Shown here piece after piece: positions 47,525-55,555 of a DNA stretch of 64,000 bases. This stretch comes from Cardiobacteriaceae bacterium (GTDB lineage: Bacteria > Pseudomonadota > Gammaproteobacteria > Cardiobacteriales > Cardiobacteriaceae). Where the stretch lies: positions 124,001-188,000 of the forward strand of contig JAUNEA010000001.1 of the NCBI GenBank assembly GCA_030525785.1, read 5' to 3'. How positions within the stretch are numbered: position 1 is the stretch's first letter; each line of letters begins with the position of its first letter. The notes beneath the pieces were generated by a model that was not told where the DNA came from, did no database searches, and saw only the letters and a program-made list of their open reading frames with translations. A program made the position numbers and the translations under genes.

Positions 47525-48685
47525 ATGAAAAAAATGTCTGATTTTGATTTGCGCCAAAAACGTGTTTTGATGCGTTTGGATTTTAATGTGCCTGTGAAAA
47601 ATGGGGTCGTAACCAGCGACGCGCGTATCGTGGCAGCATTACCAACTATCAAAAAAGCATTGGAACAACAAGCTTCAGTCAGTATTTTGGCTCATTTGGG
47701 TCGCCCTGAAGAAGGTCAATATGATGAGGCTTTCTCCTTAGCTCCTGTGGCAAAGCGCTTAGGCGAATTGTTGGGGCAAGAGGTTCGTTTGATTAAAGAT
47801 TACTTAGAAACTGCGCCTGATGTGAAACATGGCGAGGTGGTCTTATTAGAAAACTGCCGTTTTAATGTCGGCGAGAAGAAAAACAAGCCTGATTTGGCAG
47901 AAAAATATGCAGCTTTGTGCGATGTTTTTGTAAGCGATGGCTTTGGTGTGGTGCATCGTGCGCAGGCATCAACGCATGGCGTAGCTGAAAAAGCGCCAGC
48001 TGCTTGTGCAGGGCTTTTGATTGAGCAAGAGATAGGAGCTTTAGAGAAAGTGGTTCAATCACCTGAGCGTCCACTGTTAGCCATTGTTGGAGGGGCAAAA
48101 GTTTCCACCAAGCTTCTGGTTTTACAATCATTATTGCAAAAAGTTGATGTCTTGATTCCAGGTGGCGGTATTGCCAATACCTTCTTGGCAGCACAAGGTC
48201 ATCAAGTAGGCACTTCTTTGATTGAACAAGAACTCATCAACGATGCTAAAGCTATGATTGATGATGCCAAAGCTCGTGGGGTGAAATTGTTGATGCCTGT
48301 TGATGTAGTGGTAGCAAAAGCATTTGCAGCTGATGCTGAGCATCGTGTGGCAAAAGTGAACGAGATTCAAGCTGATGAGATGATTTTAGATATTGGCCCT
48401 GAAACAGCTAAACTTTATGGCGATGAAATTCAGAAGGTTAAAACCATTGTATGGAATGGCCCTGTGGGTGTATTCGAAATGCCAGCTTTTGCAGAAGGCA
48501 CCAAAGCGCTTACCCTTGCGATTGCCAAAAGTGCGGCTTATAGCTTCGCAGGTGGCGGTGATACCATCGCAGCGATTGATCAATTCGGCGCTAATGACCA
48601 AATTAACTACATCTCAACAGGTGGCGGTTCTATGCTGGAATACTTAGAAGGCAAAGACTTACCAGGTGTTTCTATTTTAAATTAA
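47525..48685 (+). CDS. pgk: Phosphoglycerate kinase
   Basis: Pgk interconverts 1,3-bisphosphoglycerate and 3-phosphoglycerate with ADP/ATP in glycolysis. The 386-residue protein has RLDFNVP near the N-terminus, LAHLGRP, the nucleotide-binding VGGAKVSTK, and the C-terminal TGGGSMLEYLEG. Length and motifs are standard. The upstream gap has a full palindrome copy (core 47452) and a small CTGCT/AGCAG hairpin. Confidence 0.98.
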   Translation: MKKMSDFDLRQKRVLMRLDFNVPVKNGVVTSDARIVAALPTIKKALEQQASVSILAHLGRPEEGQYDEAFSLAPVAKRLGELLGQEVRLIKDYLETAPDVKHGEVVLLENCRFNVGEKKNKPDLAEKYAALCDVFVSDGFGVVHRAQASTHGVAEKAPAACAGLLIEQEIGALEKVVQSPERPLLAIVGGAKVSTKLLVLQSLLQKVDVLIPGGGIANTFLAAQGHQVGTSLIEQELINDAKAMIDDAKARGVKLLMPVDVVVAKAFAADAEHRVAKVNEIQADEMILDIGPETAKLYGDEIQKVKTIVWNGPVGVFEMPAFAEGTKALTLAIAKSAAYSFAGGGDTIAAIDQFGANDQINYISTGGGSMLEYLEGKDLPGVSILN

Positions 48686-48702
48686 GCACAATCAGGTAAA
48701 AT

Positions 48703-48729
48703 GGGCTGAATGAGGTGAGGATTCAGCCC
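48703..48729 (+). terminator. Probable terminator after pgk
   Basis: GGGCTGAAT (48703-48711) pairs perfectly with ATTCAGCCC (48721-48729) around a nine-base loop, followed by a T/C-rich but interrupted tail. The U-tract is weak. Confidence 0.5.
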
Positions 48730-48792
48730 TTCACCTAACTTCTTTATCATCAATTACCCTAAAACGCTTTGGCGTTAAATAACGAGAATTTT

Positions 48793-49425
48793 ATGCTTCA
48801 TCAACCCCCTTTGCCTGCCGAATATGTGTTCACCAGTGATTGGTTTAGCCATAATGTTGCAGCCATCAATGTTGTTTTTGATTATATCCAGCCCCAGAAA
48901 ATTTTAGAGATTGGCTCACATGAGGGGCGCTCAGCTTTGTATTTTGCAGAAAAAGCACTTCAATATCATCGTAAAGTGGGCATTTGCTGTATTGACCATT
49001 GGGAAAATCTCAAGCCTGTGCAAGGCTATACACATGAACAAATTTTTGACCACAATATGCGCGTAGCTCAACAACGCCACGCAGGGATTAAACTTGTCAA
49101 ATACAAACAAAAATCCCATCTACAAATGATGGACTTAATCACCAAAGGAAGAACAGGTTATTTTGATTTTATCTATGTTGATGGTTCACATAAAAATCCC
49201 GATGTAATGCTTGATGCTTTGCTGGCACATCAATTGGTGAGAATTGGTGGCGTAATTGCTTTTGATGATTATTTATGGTCGCCCAGTAGTGTTCCCACCA
49301 ATCAAGACCATTACAGCCTTATCAAACCTGCGGTTGATCACTATGTGAATAGCTATCAGGAAAAAGTGCAGATTTTGCAGATGTTGCCGTGTTATCAATT
49401 GTACGTGCAAAAGATTGCTCACTGA
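48793..49425 (+). CDS. Class I SAM-dependent methyltransferase, substrate unknown
   Basis: A 210-residue protein of the Methyltransf_24 type. Motif I KILEIGSHEG lies at 36-45. IDHWENLKP and the acidic loop DFIYVDGSHKNPDVMLDAL with IAFDDYLW follow, as in small-molecule and sugar methyltransferases. Nothing in the neighbourhood indicates the substrate. The ATG at 48793 has only a weak ribosome site (CGAG); an upstream in-frame TTG at 48769 is unlikely. It carries no palindrome copy, unlike most genes here. Confidence 0.75.
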   Translation: MLHQPPLPAEYVFTSDWFSHNVAAINVVFDYIQPQKILEIGSHEGRSALYFAEKALQYHRKVGICCIDHWENLKPVQGYTHEQIFDHNMRVAQQRHAGIKLVKYKQKSHLQMMDLITKGRTGYFDFIYVDGSHKNPDVMLDALLAHQLVRIGGVIAFDDYLWSPSSVPTNQDHYSLIKPAVDHYVNSYQEKVQILQMLPCYQLYVQKIAH

Positions 49426-49445
49426 AAACCCATCTGTTGATAGCA

Positions 49446-49480
49446 AAAGCGCTTTGAGTTCATCAAAGCGCTTTGTTTTT
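49446..49480 (+). terminator. Terminator formed by two palindrome copies
   Basis: AAAGCGCTTTGA (49446-49457) and TCAAAGCGCTTT (49463-49474) are exact reverse complements around a GTTCA loop, followed by GTTTTT. Each arm is itself a copy of the window-wide palindrome. It follows the methyltransferase gene and faces convergent rlmB. Confidence 0.8.
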
Positions 49481-49508
49481 AGGGAAGTTATATGGAGGAA
49501 ATGGAATT

Positions 49509-50231
49509 CTAACGTCTCTGCCTTCTTGCCTCAAATAGCATAATTCCACAAGCAACGGATACATTTAAGCTTTCCATCTCGTCATTCATCGGAATGGCAG
49601 CAAGGTAATCACAGGCTTCTCGAATACTTTGCCGTATCCCCTCCCCTTCATTGCCAACTACCAATGCCAATGGTCTTTTTAAATCAACATCGTAAATTTC
49701 AAGCTCAGTTTCACCAGCACCACCAACTACCCAAATGCCTTGTTCTTTCATCAATTCAAGCTCACGACGTAAATTGGTTACACTGAAAATAGGCAAAATC
49801 TGTGAAGCACCGCAAGAAACTTTATGTACCGTTGCATTAATCTCTGCTGCTCTATTTTGAGGAATCAACACTGCATCAACTCCAGCTGCCAAAGCGCTTC
49901 GTAAGCATGCGCCAAGATTGTGAGGATCTTGAATACTATCTAGCACCAATATCAAAGGCGAATCGATGCCATGAATCGCGTCTTGCCATGATTTCACGGC
50001 TCCCAAATGCTGGCACCAAGCCAAAATACCTTGATGGCGAACGTTGGGTAACTCCATATCCAATTGATAACCTTCTTTTTCCTCTATCGGAATCCTAAGC
50101 GCTTTGGCTCGTTCCACAATTGCCAAAACATTCTTAGAACGCTTGTTTGAACTCACCCATAGTTTTACCACTCCACCACGTGAAAGCGCTTCTTCAACAG
50201 CATGAACACCACCAATCCAATAATGTTTCAT
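49509..50231 (-). CDS. rlmB: 23S rRNA (guanosine-2'-O)-methyltransferase RlmB
   Basis: RlmB methylates the 2'-OH of G2251 in 23S rRNA. The 240-residue SpoU-family (SPOUT knot) protein has an N-terminal L30e-like domain and the three SpoU motifs: VLDSIQDPHNLGACLRSA, VVGNEGEGI, and LNVSVACGIMLFE. mgtE lies 22 bases upstream on the same strand. Three palindrome copies are present. Confidence 0.95.
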   Translation of the reverse strand: MKHYWIGGVHAVEEALSRGGVVKLWVSSNKRSKNVLAIVERAKALRIPIEEKEGYQLDMELPNVRHQGILAWCQHLGAVKSWQDAIHGIDSPLILVLDSIQDPHNLGACLRSALAAGVDAVLIPQNRAAEINATVHKVSCGASQILPIFSVTNLRRELELMKEQGIWVVGGAGETELEIYDVDLKRPLALVVGNEGEGIRQSIREACDYLAAIPMNDEMESLNVSVACGIMLFEARRQRR

Positions 50232-50253
50232 TATCTATCCTTATTCTATCCAC

Positions 50254-51687
50254 TCACAACAACCAAGCATTTGCCAAGCCTAAAAAAATCAGAAAACCAC
50301 AGGAATCTGTGAATGCAGTAATCAACACAGAACTACCTAAGGCAGGGTCGCGCCCCCAGCGTTCCATCATAATAGGAATGAGGACACCAACTGTTGCAGC
50401 CAGCAAAAGATTCAAGGTCATCGCAGCCAACATCACCAAAGCAATGCCCATATCACGATAAAGTGCGAAAGAAATCAATGCCATCACACCACCCCATAAA
50501 ATCCCATTCACCAATGCTACGCCCCACTCTTTACGCAATAATTGCCACAAACGTAACTCTGCTGATTGCCCCATCGCTATAGCACGAACAATCATCGTAA
50601 TGGTCTGATTGCCCGAATTGCCTCCAATACCCGCAACAATCGGCATTAAGGCTGCCAAAGCCACAATTTTCTCGATGGCTTCTGAAAAATGTCCAATCAC
50701 ATAACTGGCAAGTAAGGCCGTACAAAGATTAATCATAATCCATAACCAACGGTTTTGAACGGATTTCCATACTGGAGCAAACAAATCCTCTTCTTCCTTC
50801 AAACCTGCCATATTGAGCATATCGGTTTCAGATTCTTCACGAATGACATCAACCATTTCATCAATGGTAATCCGCCCTAACAAATAACCTTCATGGTCAA
50901 CAACAGGGGCAGTAATCAGGTCATAACGAGCAAAAGCTGCTGCTGCTTCTTCTACATCATCATCAGGTCGAAAGCGTACAATATCTCTTGCCATGACCTC
51001 CTCAATCATCATCGATTCATCAGAAACCAGCAAAGTACGAATAGGCAAAACCCCTACCAAACGCTTGTCATCATCAACCACAAAAATTTTATCGGTATTA
51101 TGAGGCAAGTGTTTAAAACGGCGTAAATAGCGCAAAAGCGCTTCACAAGTAGCACTCTGCCTAATACTGACCAACTCAAAATCCATTACAGCTCCAACAG
51201 AGCCATCTTCATGATGAAGCGCTTTTTCAACCCAAGCTTTTTCATCAGCATCACGTGTTAAAAGTGCTTCTTGAATGATGTTTTGTGGTAAATCATCAGA
51301 AAGTTCTACTAATTCATCAACATCTAAATCCTCAGCAACTGCCAATAATTCTTGATGATCCATGTCTTCAATCAAGGACTCACGCACAGAATCCGAAACT
51401 TCCAACAATACATCACCATCTTCTTCGGGTATCACCAGAAACCATACCAATCTACGTTCATCAGGAGGTAATGATTCCAAAGCAGTGGCAATATCAGCAG
51501 GGTGCAATTCGTGCAAAATCGAAACCAATTCCGACAGCAGCTCGTGATGTTTGGCATAACTCAATACCAAACCTGCATCTAAAAAAACAATATCAGGTAA
51601 AAGCTTGTTGGATAATTCGTAAATTCTTTCCACATCAAGAGATAAAAGTGAAGTGGTAGCGTTTGGGGTGGGTAATTTATCGGTCAT
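50254..51687 (-). CDS. mgtE: Magnesium transporter MgtE
   Basis: MgtE is a Mg2+-gated magnesium channel of the inner membrane. The 477-residue protein has an acidic N-terminal domain (about 35-160), paired CBS domains (about 165-280), a linker helix, and five membrane helices (about 310-477) including the VAGIGGNSGNQTITMIVRAIA pore region. Its membrane half has no palindrome copy; the two copies present lie in the soluble part. Confidence 0.95.
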   Translation of the reverse strand: MTDKLPTPNATTSLLSLDVERIYELSNKLLPDIVFLDAGLVLSYAKHHELLSELVSILHELHPADIATALESLPPDERRLVWFLVIPEEDGDVLLEVSDSVRESLIEDMDHQELLAVAEDLDVDELVELSDDLPQNIIQEALLTRDADEKAWVEKALHHEDGSVGAVMDFELVSIRQSATCEALLRYLRRFKHLPHNTDKIFVVDDDKRLVGVLPIRTLLVSDESMMIEEVMARDIVRFRPDDDVEEAAAAFARYDLITAPVVDHEGYLLGRITIDEMVDVIREESETDMLNMAGLKEEEDLFAPVWKSVQNRWLWIMINLCTALLASYVIGHFSEAIEKIVALAALMPIVAGIGGNSGNQTITMIVRAIAMGQSAELRLWQLLRKEWGVALVNGILWGGVMALISFALYRDMGIALVMLAAMTLNLLLAATVGVLIPIMMERWGRDPALGSSVLITAFTDSCGFLIFLGLANAWLL

Positions 51688-51952
51688 CGCATCTACTCCT
51701 CAAACTGGCAAAGAATCGGTTCCTAAGGAACCCAATAAACCTAATATTTTACTGCAAAATCCTACTCATCGGCAGAGCAATCAAGTTAATAAACCATAGA
51801 AACACTTGCCTCATGATAATCCCTGTGTGCCCCAAAGCGCTTTGCCCCTAACTTTGTCTGAATTGATACAAATCAAACCTGTTTAATCCTATTTCATCTA
51901 TAATCTTAATAATTGCTAATTATTCTTCTTTAGATAACTATTAGGAGTTTCT
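51688..51952. other. Divergent gap between mgtE and the outer-membrane barrel gene
   Basis: This 265-base stretch holds a full palindrome copy (core 51835) flanked by C-rich bases, a TTGATA hexamer (51863), a TATAAT (51899-51904), and a metal-regulator-like operator (51908-51924). No gene or RNA was recognised. Confidence 0.5.
51899..51924 (+). promoter_or_regulatory. -10 box with an overlapping Fur-like operator
   Basis: TATAAT (51899-51904) is followed directly by AATAATT-GCT-AATTATT (51908-51924), an inverted repeat resembling an AT-rich Fur/Zur-type box. It covers the expected transcription start, a typical repressor position. It suggests metal-dependent control of the next two genes. 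The match to the E. coli Fur consensus is only partial. Confidence 0.45.
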
Positions 51953-53884
51953 ATGTTACATCGCCACACATTGCTAAGCTTAAGCTTTGCTTTGATAATT
52001 CAAAACCTTTATGCCCAACAAACCAATAACGACCCTCTAAACCTTGCACGCGCTGATGCCTATACAATGGCATACAATTTTGCCCCACCTGCCATCATAA
52101 CGCCTCAAGTTGATTTAACAACCCCTTTACTTAACCCCTTTGATTACCAAAGCGCTTGGCTAAATCCCAGTGTGGCTCAAGATGTTTCAGGCTCTACCAA
52201 GCCCTTGCAATTGCATGCACAAGTTAGTGGCATTGGGCATATGGAACGTGCCTTATTCCGACATCGTGGTGCAAATTATTACGCTATTGCCCAGCTTTAT
52301 CACGCCCAATTGCAGGATTATCAAGCAGGTGATGGCAGCACAGTGAAGGCAGGATACAAACGAGATGGTCAGCAATTAACGTTAGGTTATCTTCCTAATA
52401 CTCAACAAGAATACCGCATTGGATTGGTGCATGATAATTTGAAAGATGACCATCAACCTCAACATCAAATGGATGTTGCCTCTACAAAGCGCTTTGTGGT
52501 TAATGGTATGGCACGTTTAGGCGAGAGCGATCAAAGCAACACCTTCAATATGCAAATCCGCCATATTGAGTTAGATCGCGAGGCGAACAATTTTGACTTA
52601 CGCCAAGCGCCAATCAACCCCCAAACCAAGCAAAGCCAGCGCGTTAGCATGGACGTTAATCGTCAATTCACGGAAATTCAAGCTGATTATCGCCTTCGTT
52701 ATGGTCAGCATCAATCCGTTTTGGGCATCATTTATGGCGATGATGAACATGGGGCAAAGCGCTTTGTGCATACCCCACAAGGCTTATGGCGCAACAGCTA
52801 TCGTTTTCCAGACGTTCACAGCAAGCATTGGCATCTTTTCTATGATCACCATTTCCATCTCAATCCTGAGCAAACCCTAAGCTTAGGCGTAAGTTATGAC
52901 CATCTTTCTGCTACCGCAACAAAGCGCTTTGAAGCTGCTAAAGTTGGGCAGCAAACCATTCCAGCTCCTGTCAGCTTGTGGCAAGCTCATTATGGTCAGA
53001 GTGTGGGGCAAAGCGCTTTAGGTTCACAAAAAACCGATGGTTTCGGTGCGGCGGTGCATTATCGTTATCAGCCGAACGAACAACAACAGTATCAAATCAT
53101 GCTGGATAGCCTGATTCGTCAGCCTAATAATGTTGAACGTTACACGGCTTTGGCGGGAGAAAATGGCGCTGGCTGGCTCGGAAACCCAAGTTTACAACCA
53201 GAGAGACACAACCGTTTGACTTTAGAAGGAAAATGGCAAGGCGAACATTGGCTAGAATACGGCAAATCACAAGGAGGAGAATATCAAAGCGCTTGGCAGA
53301 TAAAAGCCAAAGTATCCTACGATAAAGCCAAAGATTTCATTATCTTAGATCGCGCTCGTGGGCAAGAGGGTGTGGTAGCGAAAAATGGTAATGTGGTGAG
53401 TCGCGCTGTTGATGCCACTTTGCTGGCGGCTGAGTTAGAAACTTCTAAAAATATCAATGGAAATTTAGCACTACGTGGAAGTCTTCGTTACAACTATGGC
53501 AAAAACAATACCGACCACAAAGCGCTTTACCACATTAGACCATTAAGCCTTGATGTTGCTCTGGATTGGCGAGACTATGCTTCTTTTGGTAGCTATCATC
53601 TAGGAGCTTCTGTTCATCATTCTGCCAAACATAATCGCCGTGATGACGATAAAAAACAAGGTCTTGGCTTAGATTTACCCCAGCATCATCAAGCTTACAC
53701 CACCGTCAATCTTTATGGCTCTGTACAAACCAAAAACCGAGTGGCTATAAGCTTTGGCGTACAAAATCTCTTTAACCGCCATTATTATGCTTTCCATGAA
53801 AAGCCTCATGTAGCAGCTTTGAATCCAATTCCCGTTGCCGCACCAGAACGCACGTTTTGGCTGGGCTTCCATACCAATTTTTAA
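51953..53884 (+). CDS. OprC/NosA-like TonB-receptor barrel apparently lacking a plug
   Basis: A 643-residue outer-membrane beta-barrel with signal peptide (about 1-21, ending LYAQ). From residue about 80 it follows the copper receptors OprC/NosA: LQLHAQVSGIG, YQAGDGSTVKAGYKRDG, an ELDREANNFDLR segment, GNPSLQPERHN, and the terminal strand ending in aromatic HTNF. The N-terminal plug, about 130 residues in true TonB receptors, is missing or reduced to about 50 unrelated residues, and no TonB box is obvious. Metal specificity is inferred from family. It has seven palindrome copies and is followed by a Tat-exported binding protein. Confidence 0.75.
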   Translation: MLHRHTLLSLSFALIIQNLYAQQTNNDPLNLARADAYTMAYNFAPPAIITPQVDLTTPLLNPFDYQSAWLNPSVAQDVSGSTKPLQLHAQVSGIGHMERALFRHRGANYYAIAQLYHAQLQDYQAGDGSTVKAGYKRDGQQLTLGYLPNTQQEYRIGLVHDNLKDDHQPQHQMDVASTKRFVVNGMARLGESDQSNTFNMQIRHIELDREANNFDLRQAPINPQTKQSQRVSMDVNRQFTEIQADYRLRYGQHQSVLGIIYGDDEHGAKRFVHTPQGLWRNSYRFPDVHSKHWHLFYDHHFHLNPEQTLSLGVSYDHLSATATKRFEAAKVGQQTIPAPVSLWQAHYGQSVGQSALGSQKTDGFGAAVHYRYQPNEQQQYQIMLDSLIRQPNNVERYTALAGENGAGWLGNPSLQPERHNRLTLEGKWQGEHWLEYGKSQGGEYQSAWQIKAKVSYDKAKDFIILDRARGQEGVVAKNGNVVSRAVDATLLAAELETSKNINGNLALRGSLRYNYGKNNTDHKALYHIRPLSLDVALDWRDYASFGSYHLGASVHHSAKHNRRDDDKKQGLGLDLPQHHQAYTTVNLYGSVQTKNRVAISFGVQNLFNRHYYAFHEKPHVAALNPIPVAAPERTFWLGFHTNF

Positions 53885-53899
53885 CCACAGGAGTACTTT

Positions 53900-54865
53900 A
53901 TGACCATGAAACGCCGTCATTTTTTACAATTAGCCGCAGGAACGGCTGCCTTAAGCGCTTTACCTTCTCGCGCTCAAGAAGGTTTGACTTTGTGGGGGCC
54001 ACCTGTTGCGCCAACCGTTTTATTAGCTGTTGCTGCTGAAATGGGAGAAGCTCGCAAGATTATGCCATTTAGCGTCAAAAGTTGGAAAAATCCTGACCAA
54101 TTACGTGCAGGGTTACTCAATAAAAGCATCAGTATGAGTATTGTGCCAAGTTATGTGGCAGCTAATTTACGAGCACAAGGACAACCTGTACTCTTGCACA
54201 ATATCATGACTCACGGTTTGCTGAGTATTATGAGCAAAAATGACAAGCTTGAATCTTTCCATCATTTAGTAGGGCAAAAAATTGTCATGCCCTTTAAAGG
54301 CGATATGCCCGATTTGGTGTTGCAAGTTTTGGCTAATAAACATCAAGTCAGCTTGGAAAATATGGTGACTTATACCGCAACTCCACCAGAATCAGTCGCT
54401 TTATTTTTAAATAAAGATTTCAATCATGCTTTGTTACCTGAACCATTAGCCTCCGCTTCTATCTTGCGCGGAAAACAATCAGGAGTTACTGTGGAACGCA
54501 GTATTAAATTAGATCATCTCTGGAATCAAACTTTTAATACTCAGCATGGTATTCCACAAGCAGGTCTTTTGGTTTCGGAAAGCGCTTTAGTTGAACATAA
54601 AGATTTTTTACAAGCTTTAGATGGCGATTTAATTCGGGCGGTTTCTTGGGTTATGGAAAATCGTAAAACAGCCGCTGAAATGGCTTCTCGTTATATGCCT
54701 GCACCTATTTCTGCTTTGGAATTGTCGTTTGAGCATGCAGCATTAAGTGCTGTTCGTACTAAAGATATTGCAGATGAAGTGCTGCAGTTCCTTAATATTA
54801 TGCATGAGTTGAATCCTAAAATTACAGGAGGTAAACCAGTAGATTCGGCACTCTTTTCTACCTGA
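53900..54865 (+). CDS. Tat-exported ABC-type substrate-binding protein
   Basis: A 321-residue protein starting MTMKRRHFLQLAAGTAALSALPSRA, a twin-arginine-type signal. The mature part resembles NitT/TauT or SsuA-type periplasmic binding proteins (LWGPPVAPTVLLAVAAE, SIVPSYVAANLRAQG, HALLPEPLASA). It starts 15 bases after the barrel gene with GGAG upstream, so the two form one unit. No permease or ATPase gene follows. The ligand is unknown; the neighbour suggests a metal complex. A copy of the palindrome lies inside the signal peptide. Confidence 0.8.
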   Translation: MTMKRRHFLQLAAGTAALSALPSRAQEGLTLWGPPVAPTVLLAVAAEMGEARKIMPFSVKSWKNPDQLRAGLLNKSISMSIVPSYVAANLRAQGQPVLLHNIMTHGLLSIMSKNDKLESFHHLVGQKIVMPFKGDMPDLVLQVLANKHQVSLENMVTYTATPPESVALFLNKDFNHALLPEPLASASILRGKQSGVTVERSIKLDHLWNQTFNTQHGIPQAGLLVSESALVEHKDFLQALDGDLIRAVSWVMENRKTAAEMASRYMPAPISALELSFEHAALSAVRTKDIADEVLQFLNIMHELNPKITGGKPVDSALFST

Positions 54866-54873
54866 ATGTAAGT

Positions 54874-54906
54874 ACAGAACTCTATTTTTAGAGTTCTGTT
54901 TTTTTA
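54874..54906 (+). terminator. Terminator after the binding-protein gene
   Basis: ACAGAACTCTA (54874-54884) pairs perfectly with TAGAGTTCTGT (54889-54899) around TTTT, followed by a long T-run. Confidence 0.9.
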
Positions 54907-55015
54907 TATTTTATTTCTTCTTATTTTATGAAGTAAAAAACAATGCATTATGTTAGATATAATATTTAAACCTACAAAAAATAAGGCTTTCGCTATGCGC
55001 CATGCCTATTTTCTT

Positions 55016-55555
55016 TTATTCTAAAATACTTATACAATGCGTAGGAACCCTATCTGTTAGCCATACACCATTATCAGACTGATAAAACTTATATCCTTCA
55101 GCCATCATAGTTATCGTATTAACCTCCAAAATAATAGGCTTCCCATGCCGTGCTCCTACTTTTTGCGCACTTTCCCTATCTACACTCAAATGTACATAGT
55201 CGCGCCTCATAGGCTTCAAGCCTTCTCTCATGATACTCGGTAGTGAATGTCTCGCGGTTCCGTGATATAGAGGCATCGGTGGTATTTTAACTTGATGCTT
55301 GATATTTACCTGTGCCGTGCTATGCCCTTGAGCTGCCCTAATCCATAAAATTTGATTATCATCACAGCGCAAAGTAAAGCGCTTTTTAGGACACTGCTCT
55401 ACAATATTCATCAATTGATGCAATGAAAGCTCTTTGCCATGTTGCCTAGCTTGGGTGAGCAAGGTCTCTACCCTCACCCAGCCTTGCGAATCCAAAACAA
55501 TTCCAATACTTTCAGGAGAGTGGCGCAACACAAAACTCAGCCAACGGCTACTCAT
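55016..55555 (-). CDS. kptA: RNA 2'-phosphotransferase (Tpt1/KptA family)
   Basis: KptA transfers a 2'-phosphate from RNA to NAD+. In eukaryotes this finishes tRNA splicing; the bacterial role is not settled. The 179-residue protein has the winged N-terminal domain (FVLRHSPESIGI, GWVRVETLL) and the ADP-ribosyltransferase-like C-terminal half (LYHGTARHSL, RRDYVHLSVD). The start ATG overlaps the rnr stop as TGATG, with AGGGG before it, so it is translationally coupled to an RNA exonuclease. Confidence 0.93.
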   Translation of the reverse strand: MSSRWLSFVLRHSPESIGIVLDSQGWVRVETLLTQARQHGKELSLHQLMNIVEQCPKKRFTLRCDDNQILWIRAAQGHSTAQVNIKHQVKIPPMPLYHGTARHSLPSIMREGLKPMRRDYVHLSVDRESAQKVGARHGKPIILEVNTITMMAEGYKFYQSDNGVWLTDRVPTHCISILE

